Part shown: one piece after another, positions 5,131 through 11,955 of the stretch
Numbering within the stretch: the first letter of the stretch is position 1
How the letters are laid out: each line of letters starts with the position of its first letter
NCBI GenBank assembly: GCA_016781635.1
Contig: JADDPY010000113.1
Coordinates: 1 to 11,955 of the forward strand
Direction: 5' to 3'
DNA length: 11,955 nt
Source: Rubrobacter sp.
GTDB lineage: Bacteria > Actinomycetota > Rubrobacteria > Rubrobacterales > Rubrobacteraceae
Made by a program: the position numbers and the translations under genes
Notes under the pieces: generated by a model
What the model was told of the DNA's origin: nothing
The model's database searches: none
What the model saw: only the letters and a program-made list of their open reading frames with translations

Positions 5131-6696
5131 ATGGTCGAGGCACGGGCGAGGGACAACGGTCCTGGGGCTAAGGCCCCGAAGGTCCTCGAGATGACGGGCG
5201 TGACGAAGACCTTCGGACCGGTCACGGCCAACGACGACGTCTCCCTCGTCCTGCACCGGGGCGAGATTCTGGGCCTCCTCGGCGAGAACGGGGCGGGGAA
5301 ATCCACCCTCATGAAGATCCTGTACGGTCTGTATAAGCCGGACTCCGGGACGATCTACGTGGACGGTGAGGAGGTGCAGATTCGGGACCCGAAGGACGCC
5401 GTACGGCGCGGCATCGGGATGGTACACCAGCACTTTACCCTTATACCGCCGCTCACCGTCGCCGAGAATATCGTGCTTGGCGCGGAGCCCCGCAAAGGCG
5501 GGGCTCTCGACCTCAATCGGGCCATGAGGGAGACGGAGGTGCTCTCCGAGCGCTACGGCCTCAAGGTGGACCCACGAGCGCGTGTCGCGGATCTCTCGGT
5601 CGGGGTACAGCAGAGAGTCGAGATCTTGAAAGCCCTTTACCGCGACGCCCGCATACTGATTCTGGACGAGCCGACAGCCGTTTTGACGCCGCAGGAGACC
5701 GAGGACCTGTATAGGACGCTTCAGGAACTCGTCGCGGACGGGCTCTCGATCATCCTCATTACCCACAAGCTTGGCGAGCTGCTCGGCGTCTCCGACAACA
5801 TCACCATTATTCGGGACGGCAGGGTCGTTGACACGGTGAAGACCTCGGAGACGGAGGAGGGCTCTCTCGCCCGCCTGATGGTCGGCCGCGAGGTACTGCT
5901 GCGCGTCGAGAAGGGGGAGAACGAGGTCGGGACGCCGCGACTCGTCGCGCAGGGGCTCGTCGTACTCTCCAGCACGGGCGCCACGGCCGTCCACGGGGTG
6001 GACATCGAGGTGCGGGCGGGTGAGATCCTGGGCGTCGCCGGCGTCGACGGGAACGGTCAGGTCGAGCTTGCTGAGGCTCTGGCGGGTACGCGGCTCGTGC
6101 ATAAGGGGCGGGTGTACCTGGACGGCGAGGACGTAACGGGCCTTGGGGCCGACGAGCGCCAGGAGCGGGGGCTCGCCTACGTCCCCGAGGACCGCTCCCA
6201 CAAGGGGCTCGTCCAGGACTTCTCCCTCTGGGAGAACAACGCCCTCAAGACCTACGACGAGCCGCCGTTCTCCGGCAGGTTCGGCCGGATCTTCCCGAAG
6301 GTCATGCGCCGCCGCGCCGCCCAAAACTTGAAGGCCTACGACGTCAGGCCGAGCGAACCGGACGCACGCGCGGGGGCGCTCTCCGGGGGCAACCAGCAGA
6401 AGGCCATCCTCGCCCGCGAGCTCTCGGGTAACCCCAAGGCGATAATTGCCGCCCAACCCACCCGCGGCGTGGACGTCGGCGCCATCGAGTTTATTCACCG
6501 CCAACTGCTGGAGCAGCGGGAGGAGGGTAAGGCGATCCTGCTCATCTCGCTGGAGCTCGAGGAGGTCCGCTCCCTCTCCGACAGGATCGTGGTGATGTAC
6601 GACGGTAGAATCGTCGGCGAGGTCGGGCCGGATGCCACCGACGAGGAGCTCGGTCTCCTCATGGCCGGGCGGGGGAGCGGGGTAGGGGAACGTTGA
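5131..6696 (+). CDS. ABC importer ATPase with two nucleotide-binding domains (NupA/YufO/RbsA type)
   Basis: A cytoplasmic protein of 521 residues with two ABC domains, as usual for nucleoside and sugar importers of this class. Domain 1 has Walker A GENGAGKST (51-59), Q-loop Q100, signature LSVGVQQ (155-161), Walker B RILILDEP (174-181) with E180, and H212. Domain 2 is degenerate in the way known for this family: its Walker A reads GVDGNGQ (304-310) with no lysine, the signature LSGGNQQKAILARE (417-430) is canonical, and the Walker B segment IIAAQPTRGVDVGA (438-451) has Gln where domain 1 has the catalytic Glu. ATP hydrolysis should therefore occur mainly at one site. The ATG at 5131 follows AAAGGAA (5113-5119). 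Its TGA overlaps the TTG of the first permease by 4 bp. The gene holds a perfect 9-bp hairpin at 5485-5506. Confidence 0.95.
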   Translation: MVEARARDNGPGAKAPKVLEMTGVTKTFGPVTANDDVSLVLHRGEILGLLGENGAGKSTLMKILYGLYKPDSGTIYVDGEEVQIRDPKDAVRRGIGMVHQHFTLIPPLTVAENIVLGAEPRKGGALDLNRAMRETEVLSERYGLKVDPRARVADLSVGVQQRVEILKALYRDARILILDEPTAVLTPQETEDLYRTLQELVADGLSIILITHKLGELLGVSDNITIIRDGRVVDTVKTSETEEGSLARLMVGREVLLRVEKGENEVGTPRLVAQGLVVLSSTGATAVHGVDIEVRAGEILGVAGVDGNGQVELAEALAGTRLVHKGRVYLDGEDVTGLGADERQERGLAYVPEDRSHKGLVQDFSLWENNALKTYDEPPFSGRFGRIFPKVMRRRAAQNLKAYDVRPSEPDARAGALSGGNQQKAILARELSGNPKAIIAAQPTRGVDVGAIEFIHRQLLEQREEGKAILLISLELEEVRSLSDRIVVMYDGRIVGEVGPDATDEELGLLMAGRGSGVGER

Positions 6697-7808
6697 CAAG
6701 GTCGTCGACCGGGCGCGGCGGCTCGGTCTTCAGGAGGGTGCTGTCGGAGGCCGTTGGAGCGCTGCTCTTCCCGGTGCTCGCGATCCTCATCTCCTTCGCG
6801 ATCGGGGCCGCGATCATCCTCGCCACCGGTCGCAACCCGATAGCGGCCTACTCGGCTCTCATCACCGGCGCGTTCGGTAGCCCCGCCGCCATAGGGCGTA
6901 CTCTCGTCAACGCCACTCCCCTTATCTTCACGGGGCTTGCGGTGGCGGTGGCGTTCCGGGCCGGTCTCTTCAACATCGGCGGGGAAGGGCAGTTCTACAT
7001 AGGAGCCATCACGGCTGCCTGGCTCGGGGTTTCTCTGGGATTTCTGGGACCTATTGCGTTGCCTATAACCCTTGTAGCTTGCATCATCACGGGCTTCTTG
7101 TGGGGGGCCATTCCGGGGGCTTTGAAAGCGTACTTCGGGGCACACGAGGTCATCACCACCATCATGCTGAACTTTATCGCCATAAACCTGACGGTCTACC
7201 TGGCGCTGAACCCGTTGCGCGGCTCGGGTCTCGTCCCTGGCACCGAGAATGTCGCCGCGGCGGCCCGCATCCCCGTCCTCGGCTTCGGGCTCGGGCGTGC
7301 GAACCTCGGGATCTTTGTGGCGATTCTGGCCGCGGTCGTCGCGTACCTGATCTTGTGGCGTACGAAGCGGGGGTTCCAGATCCGGGCCGTCGGACTTTCG
7401 CCGGGGGCGGCGAATTACGCTGGCATCCCCATCGGGCGAAATACCGTGCTCGCGCTCGCCATCGGCGGGGCTTTCGCGGGCCTGGGAGGCGGCGTTGAAG
7501 TGATGGGGGTGTACGGCAAGATGGCCGTCCCGTTCGTCGCTAACGTGGGGTTCAACGGGATCGGGGTGGCGCTTCTCGGACGCAACCACCCGTTCGGGGT
7601 GGTGCTCGGCGCGCTGGTCTTCGGGGGGCTCTTCTCGGGGGCGCAGGAGATGCAGTTCCAAACCGACGTGCCGCTCAGCCTCACCGTAGTCCTGCTCGCC
7701 GTGATCCTGCTGCTCGTCACGGCCACCAGGCTGGTCGAGCTTATCTTCGGCAAGCGCGCCCGCATCCTGGCCTCCGGGACACGCCCGGAGAAGGGCCTAG
7801 GGCAGTAA
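6693..7808 (+). CDS. ABC importer permease 1 (NupB/YufP-like, BPD_transp_2 family)
   Basis: A 371-residue polytopic membrane protein, the first half of the permease heterodimer of a nucleoside-type importer. Hydrophobic segments run from about 20-45 to 328-345. Family landmarks are NATPLIFTGLAVAVAFRAG (73-91) followed by LFNIGGEGQFYIGA (92-105), GAHEVITTIMLNFIA (149-163), the cytoplasmic coupling region GLSPGAANYAGI (234-245) and GRNHPFGVVLGALVFGG (296-312). The TTG start at 6693 overlaps the ATPase stop (TTGA) and has AGGGGA just upstream, so translation is probably coupled to the ATPase. A later GTG at 6738 has AGGAGG directly against it, too close to be used well. The length is normal for the larger of the two permeases. 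Confidence 0.93.
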   Translation: MTRSSTGRGGSVFRRVLSEAVGALLFPVLAILISFAIGAAIILATGRNPIAAYSALITGAFGSPAAIGRTLVNATPLIFTGLAVAVAFRAGLFNIGGEGQFYIGAITAAWLGVSLGFLGPIALPITLVACIITGFLWGAIPGALKAYFGAHEVITTIMLNFIAINLTVYLALNPLRGSGLVPGTENVAAAARIPVLGFGLGRANLGIFVAILAAVVAYLILWRTKRGFQIRAVGLSPGAANYAGIPIGRNTVLALAIGGAFAGLGGGVEVMGVYGKMAVPFVANVGFNGIGVALLGRNHPFGVVLGALVFGGLFSGAQEMQFQTDVPLSLTVVLLAVILLLVTATRLVELIFGKRARILASGTRPEKGLGQ

Positions 7809-7810
7809 GG

Positions 7811-8734
7811 ATGGAAGAGACCCTTACGGCGCTGGGCGCCATCCTCGCCTCCACGCTCCGGAACGCGACGCCCCTGATCTTCGCTGCTTTAGGCGGCATG
7901 TTCAGCGAGCGGAGCGGGGTAGTGAACATAGGGCTCGAGGGCCTGATGCTCATCTCCGCTTTCGCAGGTGCTGTGGGGGCCTTCTACTCCGGAAACGCGC
8001 TCGTGGGACTCGCCACGGCGCTCGGTGCGGGGCTGCTCTTCGCGCTGATCCACGCTGTTATGTGTATAACCTTCGAGGCCGACCAGATCATCTCCGGCAC
8101 TGCTATAAACTTGCTCGCCCTGGGAGGCACAGGCTTTCTGATGGTCGTGTTCTTCGGCTCCGGAGGCACTACGCCTCGCGTAGCAAGCTTCGAGCTTGTA
8201 AGGATACCCGGGCTCGCGGACATCCCGGTCATCGGTCCGGCGCTCTTCGAGCAGAGCCTGCTCGTCTACCTGATGTACTTTCTCGTCCCCCTGACCTTCT
8301 TTGTGGTCTTCCGGACGCCGTTCGGCCTCCGCCTTCGGGCCTCCGGCGAGGTCCCCGAGGCGGTGGACACGGCGGGGGTCAGCGTAACGCGCATGCGCTA
8401 CTATGGGGTCGCACTCTCGGGCATGCTCGCGGCCCTCGGCGGGGTTTATCTCTCGATGAGCCTGCTCTCGGCTTTTACGGAGGGGATGACGAACGGCCGC
8501 GGTTTCATAGCTCTGGCCGCCCTCATCTTCGGTCGTTGGAACCCGATCGGCGCCGCGGTGGCGGCCCTGCTCTTCGGCCTCGCCCAGGCCGTCACTTTCC
8601 GCGTCGCCCAGGATGTGATCCCCCTGGAGTTCGTCCAGATGTTCCCCTACATCCTCACAATAGTAGTCCTCGCCGGTTTCGGCGGCCGGGCCATCGCCCC
8701 CTCCGCTCTCGGCAAACCGTATCGCAAGGAGTGA
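7811..8734 (+). CDS. ABC importer permease 2 (NupC/YufQ-like, BPD_transp_2 family)
   Basis: A 307-residue polytopic membrane protein, the partner permease. It begins with RNATPLIFAALGGMFSERSG (17-36) and VVNIGLEGLML (37-47), the hallmark of this subfamily, then ADQIISGTAINLLA (90-103), the coupling segment GLRLRASGEVPEAVDTAGV (172-190) and GRGFIALAALIFGRWNP (229-245). Hydrophobic helices are spread over the whole length. The ATG at 7811 follows the stop of permease 1 by 2 bp. The only ribosome-binding match (AAGG) touches the ATG, so re-initiation from permease 1 is likely. It is the last gene of the transporter operon. No nucleoside phosphorylase, deaminase or kinase gene follows, so the transported compound is known only by family. 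Confidence 0.94.
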   Translation: MEETLTALGAILASTLRNATPLIFAALGGMFSERSGVVNIGLEGLMLISAFAGAVGAFYSGNALVGLATALGAGLLFALIHAVMCITFEADQIISGTAINLLALGGTGFLMVVFFGSGGTTPRVASFELVRIPGLADIPVIGPALFEQSLLVYLMYFLVPLTFFVVFRTPFGLRLRASGEVPEAVDTAGVSVTRMRYYGVALSGMLAALGGVYLSMSLLSAFTEGMTNGRGFIALAALIFGRWNPIGAAVAALLFGLAQAVTFRVAQDVIPLEFVQMFPYILTIVVLAGFGGRAIAPSALGKPYRKE

Positions 8735-8807
8735 AGCCGATCTCCGCCTACCATCGACCGATAAGACGTCCTCCCACCCCAAAAGTACGATCCTTGGCCT
8801 AACGGGG

Positions 8808-8836
8808 TTGTCGTGGCTTCCGGACTCTGTGATCAT
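8808..8836 (+). promoter_or_regulatory. Weak candidate promoter for the two-component operon
   Basis: TTGTCG (8808-8813) and GATCAT (8831-8836) are spaced by 17 bp, each with 4 of 6 consensus matches. A start near 8843 would give a leader of about 100 nt containing the GC-rich hairpin at 8859-8884. Another -10-like hexamer, TATTCT (8918-8923), lies closer to the GTG but lacks a -35. The call is weak. Confidence 0.25.
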
Positions 8837-8904
8837 CCTTTTAAACCTGTCAGGCACACCGGCCAGCGACCGCTACCCGGCCGGCTCGGAGGGGACCGAT
8901 GATC
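8831..8904. repeat. Nested inverted repeats before the histidine kinase gene
   Basis: Outer arms GATCATC (8831-8837) and GATGATC (8898-8904) enclose an inner hairpin CCGGCC (8859-8864) and GGCCGG (8879-8884), in whose loop AGCG (8865-8868) can pair with CGCT (8871-8874). An odd palindrome, CCTG-T-CAGG (8846-8854), also lies inside. The block sits in the 208-bp gap after the transporter operon. The inner hairpin could be that operon's terminator (no T-tract follows) or part of a structured leader for the kinase mRNA. The outer 7-bp match alone is near chance level. Confidence 0.4.
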
Positions 8905-8942
8905 GACGATAAACCTCTATTCTGCGGGCGGGGCACACCATA

Positions 8943-10640
8943 GTGGGCGTTCTGAGGAAGGGTGCCGGGCGGATCAAAACACGTTTTACCCCCCACCTAC
9001 CCGCTCTGTCCGAGGCTCGCGCGGCACGGGCCCCGTTCGGTGCAGTTACGGAAGCGCTCGGCGGGTTGAGGTGGCGTTGGATCGTCCCCGCTGGCACGGG
9101 GGTCGCGATCCTCGGCCTGATGTTGATGCGAGCGTTGCTCTATTCGTACGTGCTGGTGCCTTATTTTCTCGAGCTGGGTGTACCGGAGGAGGTTCCGCCG
9201 GCGTACACCCAGGCGATGTTTTCTTTTGTTCTGCCCTCCATGCACCTGCTGCTGACGATCGTGGCGGCTTCTCTTGTGGCGCGCCGGGTCGGGATCGCCC
9301 CGAGACGCCACGGGGTGATGGTCGGACTTGTCTCGGTGGCCGTGCTACAGGCGATCGGGCTGTACTACGGACCGCTTCGCCTCACCGAGGCGGCGTTGTA
9401 CCTGATCCTGGCGGCCGGCGGAGGATTGTTGGGCGCGACGTGGGCGCGCAGAGCCCTCGCGGGGCGGGAAGCCCTGTACAGAGCCAGCCGGGACATCGGC
9501 GAGGCCGACAGCGCGCACGACATCGTCGCCGCCATCGGAGAGCACCTCGCCGGTCCGGAAGACCAGGGGGTAGCTTTCTGGCGGCTGGAGGACCGAACGG
9601 AGGGTAGCGAGGGTTCCGCCGGGTTTGTACGGGTCGAGTCCTGGACGCCTCGTGGTTCGCGGGTCTGGCCATCCGGGATGCGCCTGGACACGGAACGTAT
9701 CCCCGACGCGCTCAGGCGAGGCTCGCCGGTGGTGCTTAGAACGCGGGAGCTGCCCGACCAGGAACGGGAGGCGTGGGAGCGGGAGGGGGTTAGGTCGACC
9801 CTTCTCGTACCATTGGTCGCCTCCCGGGGCGCGGAGATCGGGCTGCTCGTGGTCGCCTCTCGGAGGGGGCGGTGCTTCTCCAAGGGAGCCGTGCGCGCCT
9901 ACCAGACCATCGGGGCGCAGGCGGCGCTCGCGCTCGAGAACCTCAGGCTGGTCGAGGAGGCCTTGAGGGCGGGTCGGCAGGCGGGCGTACTGCGGGAGCG
10001 CCAACGGCTGGCGCATGAGATCCACGACACGCTGGCTCAAGGGTTCACGAGCATCGTGATGAACCTCGAGGCCGTGGAGGAGACGGAGCCACCGGCCTCC
10101 GAAACCGCCCGCCGGCACCTCGAAGGAGCGCGACAGGTGGCGCGCGATAGCTTGTCCGAGGCGCGCCGTTTGGTGTGGGCCCTGCGCCCGGAGGGTCTCG
10201 ACCGCCGCTCGCTCGCCGAGGCCCTGGAGAGCTTGTCCGAAAGATGGGCCGAGCAGACCGGTGTGAGCATCAGGGCGAACGTCACGGGTACGCCGCGCGG
10301 TCTCCCCCCCGAGGCCGAGGTAGCGCTTCTACGCGTCGCGCAGGAGGCCTTGGGCAACGTACACAAGCACGCCGGGGCGCAAGGGGCGGCGCTCACCCTC
10401 TCCTACATGGATGATCTCGTCGTCCTCGACGTCCTCGACGACGGGGCAGGCTTCGATACCTGCGCCCCAAAGAACGCGGTCGGCGCCCAGGACTCCGGCG
10501 GATTCGGCCTGAGGTCCATGCGCGAGCGGGTGGAGACCCTCGGCGGGAGGTTCTCGGTCGACAGCTCCCCCGGCGGCGGAACCTCGCTCACGGTCGAGTT
10601 GCCAACAGGAGAACGGGAGATCGCGGAGGAGGTCCGATGA
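8943..10640 (+). CDS. Membrane sensor histidine kinase, NarL/LiaS-type (GAF, HisKA_3, HATPase_c)
   Basis: A 565-residue kinase. A basic cytoplasmic tail (1-45) is followed by four hydrophobic segments at about 47-73, 92-113, 124-142 and 148-168; the largest exposed loop is only about 20 residues (70-91), so there is no extracellular sensor domain. A GAF domain covers about 180-337. The dimerisation/phosphoacceptor domain (HisKA_3) has LAHEIHDTLAQGF (356-368), with H361 as the likely phosphorylated residue by analogy with NarX. The ATP-binding domain has its N-box around N472 (QEALGNVHKHA), DDGAGFD (499-505), GGFGLRSMRERV (519-530) and SSPGGGTS (541-548). All catalytic motifs look intact. The GTG at 8943 has only a weak GGCGGGG upstream. 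It overlaps the regulator gene by ATGA. The signal could be intramembrane or a GAF ligand; neither is shown by sequence. Confidence 0.92.
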   Translation: MGVLRKGAGRIKTRFTPHLPALSEARAARAPFGAVTEALGGLRWRWIVPAGTGVAILGLMLMRALLYSYVLVPYFLELGVPEEVPPAYTQAMFSFVLPSMHLLLTIVAASLVARRVGIAPRRHGVMVGLVSVAVLQAIGLYYGPLRLTEAALYLILAAGGGLLGATWARRALAGREALYRASRDIGEADSAHDIVAAIGEHLAGPEDQGVAFWRLEDRTEGSEGSAGFVRVESWTPRGSRVWPSGMRLDTERIPDALRRGSPVVLRTRELPDQEREAWEREGVRSTLLVPLVASRGAEIGLLVVASRRGRCFSKGAVRAYQTIGAQAALALENLRLVEEALRAGRQAGVLRERQRLAHEIHDTLAQGFTSIVMNLEAVEETEPPASETARRHLEGARQVARDSLSEARRLVWALRPEGLDRRSLAEALESLSERWAEQTGVSIRANVTGTPRGLPPEAEVALLRVAQEALGNVHKHAGAQGAALTLSYMDDLVVLDVLDDGAGFDTCAPKNAVGAQDSGGFGLRSMRERVETLGGRFSVDSSPGGGTSLTVELPTGEREIAEEVR

Positions 10641-11293
10641 CGGAGCGCAAGGACGAAGGGCGCATCATACGGTTGCTGATAGTGGACGATCATCCGGTGG
10701 TGCGTTCCGGGTTGCAGGGTATGCTCTCCTCCCAGCCCGACTTCGAAGTCGCCGGCGAGGCCCAGGACGGCTCCGAGGGCGTGGCGCTCGTGGGGAAGCT
10801 GAGGCCGGACGTAGTCCTCATGGACCTGCGGATGCCCGAGATGGACGGGGTCGCGGCGATAGACCGGATCAAGACCGAACATTCGGAGACACAGGTACTG
10901 GTCTTGACTACCTACGAAAGCGACGCGGACATCCTGCGGGCCATAGAGAAGGGCGCGTCCGGTTATCTTCTCAAGGACGCCCCGCGCGAGGACCTCTACG
11001 CGGCCATCCGCGCCGTCTCCCAGGGCAAGTCGCCCCTCGCGCCGGCGATCGCCGCCCGCCTCATGGGGAGGTTGCGTGGCTCCGCGGACAAAGCCCTGAG
11101 CAACCGCGAGATCGAGGTTCTGGAGCTTGTCGCCCGTGGGACGAGCAACAAGCAGATAGGGAAGGAGCTCTGGATCAGCGAGACGACCGTGAAGACCCAT
11201 ATGCTCCATGTCTTCGAGAAGCTCGGCGTCACCGATCGAACCGCCGCCGTGACCGTCGCCCTGAAGCGCGGCATCATCCGTCTGGAGCCCTGA
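10637..11293 (+). CDS. NarL/LuxR-family response regulator
   Basis: A 218-residue cytoplasmic DNA-binding regulator and the partner of the kinase it overlaps by 4 bp. The receiver domain (about 11-127) has the acidic pair D17/D18, the phosphoacceptor D63 in VVLMDLRMPEMDG, the switch threonine T91 and K113 in GYLLKDA, so phosphorylation chemistry is complete. A linker leads to a LuxR-type helix-turn-helix (about 152-216), with LSNREIEVLELVARGTSNKQ at its start and the recognition region ISETTVKTHMLHVFEKLGV. Length and domain order are typical. The regulon is unknown; such regulators often control a neighbouring gene set and sometimes their own operon, and the nearest candidate is the transporter operon upstream. 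The ATG within ATGA at 10637 is the natural start and implies coupled translation. Confidence 0.96.
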   Translation: MTERKDEGRIIRLLIVDDHPVVRSGLQGMLSSQPDFEVAGEAQDGSEGVALVGKLRPDVVLMDLRMPEMDGVAAIDRIKTEHSETQVLVLTTYESDADILRAIEKGASGYLLKDAPREDLYAAIRAVSQGKSPLAPAIAARLMGRLRGSADKALSNREIEVLELVARGTSNKQIGKELWISETTVKTHMLHVFEKLGVTDRTAAVTVALKRGIIRLEP

Positions 11294-11376
11294 AGCCTGA
11301 GCTCGCCCTCCCCGTCACCGCGCGATCGAATGAACCGGCAACCCATTTACCGGCAGCGCAACCCCCGGTAGCAACT

Positions 11377-11394
11377 CGAGGGGGCCGTCCCTCG
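11377..11394. terminator. Hairpin in the 293-bp non-coding gap, candidate terminator
   Basis: CGAGGG (11377-11382) and CCCTCG (11389-11394) form a perfect 6-bp stem with a 6-nt loop between two convergent genes. No T-tract follows on either strand. The rest of the gap (11294-11586) holds short palindromes (GTACCGGTAC at 11437-11446; ACCCC-G-GGGGT at 11556-11566) and no reading frame I would defend. Confidence 0.35.
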
Positions 11395-11586
11395 CGAGAA
11401 GCAAGCATACCGCCACTCCTCGACTGGTGTTTTCCCGTACCGGTACAGCCAGCTCTTGCCATATTTCTTCTGTCATCCTCTGTTTCGGAGAATGGACGCT
11501 TCCTCCTATCTGGCGCCCGTTCTACGAAGTCGAGGATACTCTACCTGGCCTCCGTACCCCGGGGGTTCATCGCCCAGGATGAGATC

Positions 11587-11955
11587 TTATCCCACAAGCT
11601 TGCGGACTAGCAGACCGCCGGCGATTAGCAGCGTGCTACCCCCGAGCGCGAACAGGGGGACCACGAATCGATCGACCGGTTCGTTCTCGTGGGAGGCTGC
11701 AGGATCGCTATCCACTTTTTCTAACTCCCGTTTCTGATCGGTGACGACCTCTACGGATTCCGTGACCTCAGTAGCCTTCGCCGGAGCGGTTGCTGTCTCC
11801 GGAGGCGGGGCGGGAAGAGGCGCCGTGGCGGGAGGAGGCGCGATGTCTCCAACGGCTTCTTCCGAGACTCTAGACAGGGAAGTCGGTGGCTCTTCGCCCT
11901 GCTCGCTTTCAGCGGCGATGGCGACGTTATTAGCAGGATCCACGGGTTCTGCCGT
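11587..11955 (-). CDS. Proline-rich protein with C-terminal membrane anchor, C-terminal part (enters from right edge)
   Basis: The last 122 residues of a longer protein; the frame is open to base 11955. An internal GTG at 11943 could be taken as a start, but the sequence reads on without a break and shows no signal peptide, so the real N-terminus is probably beyond the edge. The visible part is low-complexity: an acidic Ser/Glu-rich stretch, then Pro/Ala/Thr repeats (such as APPPATAPLPAPPPETATAP), then Val/Glu-rich text. It ends in one hydrophobic helix, VPLFALGGSTLLIAGGLL, followed by VRKLVG. This layout is typical of the wall-spanning stalk and tail anchor of an exported protein in Gram-positives. 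There is no LPXTG motif before the helix, so covalent sortase anchoring is not indicated. The function of the outer domain cannot be seen. Confidence 0.65.
   Translation of the reverse strand, partial: TAEPVDPANNVAIAAESEQGEEPPTSLSRVSEEAVGDIAPPPATAPLPAPPPETATAPAKATEVTESVEVVTDQKRELEKVDSDPAASHENEPVDRFVVPLFALGGSTLLIAGGLLVRKLVG

Noticed and set aside
5122..6699. Long minus-strand frame of 525 residues opposite the ATPase gene
   Set aside because: It is the codon-bias shadow of the ATPase: the plus-strand protein has every expected motif, while the minus-strand product has no recognisable domain.
10419..10444. Inverted and direct repeats of GTCCTCGAC in the kinase gene
   Set aside because: They come from the repeated Val-Leu-Asp codons leading into the DDGAGFD motif of the ATP-binding domain.
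11335..11379. CCGG at 15-bp intervals (11335, 11350, 11365), like short iterons
   Set aside because: Only CCGGYA is shared among the three units; the remaining bases differ. In GC-rich non-coding DNA this is weak evidence for a repeat array.
11274..11462. 62-residue minus-strand reading frame over the end of the response regulator gene
   Set aside because: It overlaps a certain gene, has low-complexity composition and no family likeness. A purine-rich stretch before its ATG is the only support.

Overview
The window is about 12 kb of GC-rich bacterial chromosome. Frequent GTG and TTG starts, the GC content, compact operons and the gene set suggest a deep-branching actinobacterium. Rubrobacter or a relative is my best guess, but this rests on general resemblance and was not tested. 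No mobile element, CRISPR array, tRNA, rRNA or phage gene was found, and no reading frame appears broken. Most of the window is ordinary housekeeping and transport DNA. I do not see a clearly new multi-gene system; the points of interest are small unknown proteins and regulatory structures between and inside genes.

Left block (1-3574). Four of the five genes are on the minus strand: the N-terminal part of an SLC13/DASS anion transporter running off the left edge; a type 2 glutamate-cysteine ligase (YbdK/GCS2 family); an unrecognised two-helix membrane protein; and a DUF2225 protein with two CPVC knuckles. A 61-residue glycine-rich single-helix membrane protein lies on the plus strand between the last two. 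Two of the minus-strand genes have a -10-like hexamer exactly 6 nt before the start codon, suggesting leaderless mRNAs.

Centre (3675-8734). A small unknown plus-strand protein comes first, followed by a four-gene ABC importer operon of the BMP/PnrA-NupABC nucleoside type: substrate-binding lipoprotein, double-domain ATPase and two permeases. The ATPase and permease 1 overlap by 4 bp and the permeases are 2 bp apart, so the three are probably translationally coupled. A perfect TATAAT lies upstream of the operon, with a short inverted repeat at about -35. Together the four proteins would bind a nucleoside-like ligand outside the cell and import it at the cost of ATP.

Right block (8735-11955). 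After a 208-bp gap with inverted repeats comes a NarL-type two-component system: a GAF-containing membrane histidine kinase and a LuxR-family response regulator overlapping by ATGA. The kinase would phosphorylate the regulator, whose targets are unknown; the neighbouring transporter operon is one possibility. A 293-bp non-coding gap follows, and then the C-terminal part of a proline-rich protein with a C-terminal membrane anchor, entering from the right edge on the minus strand.
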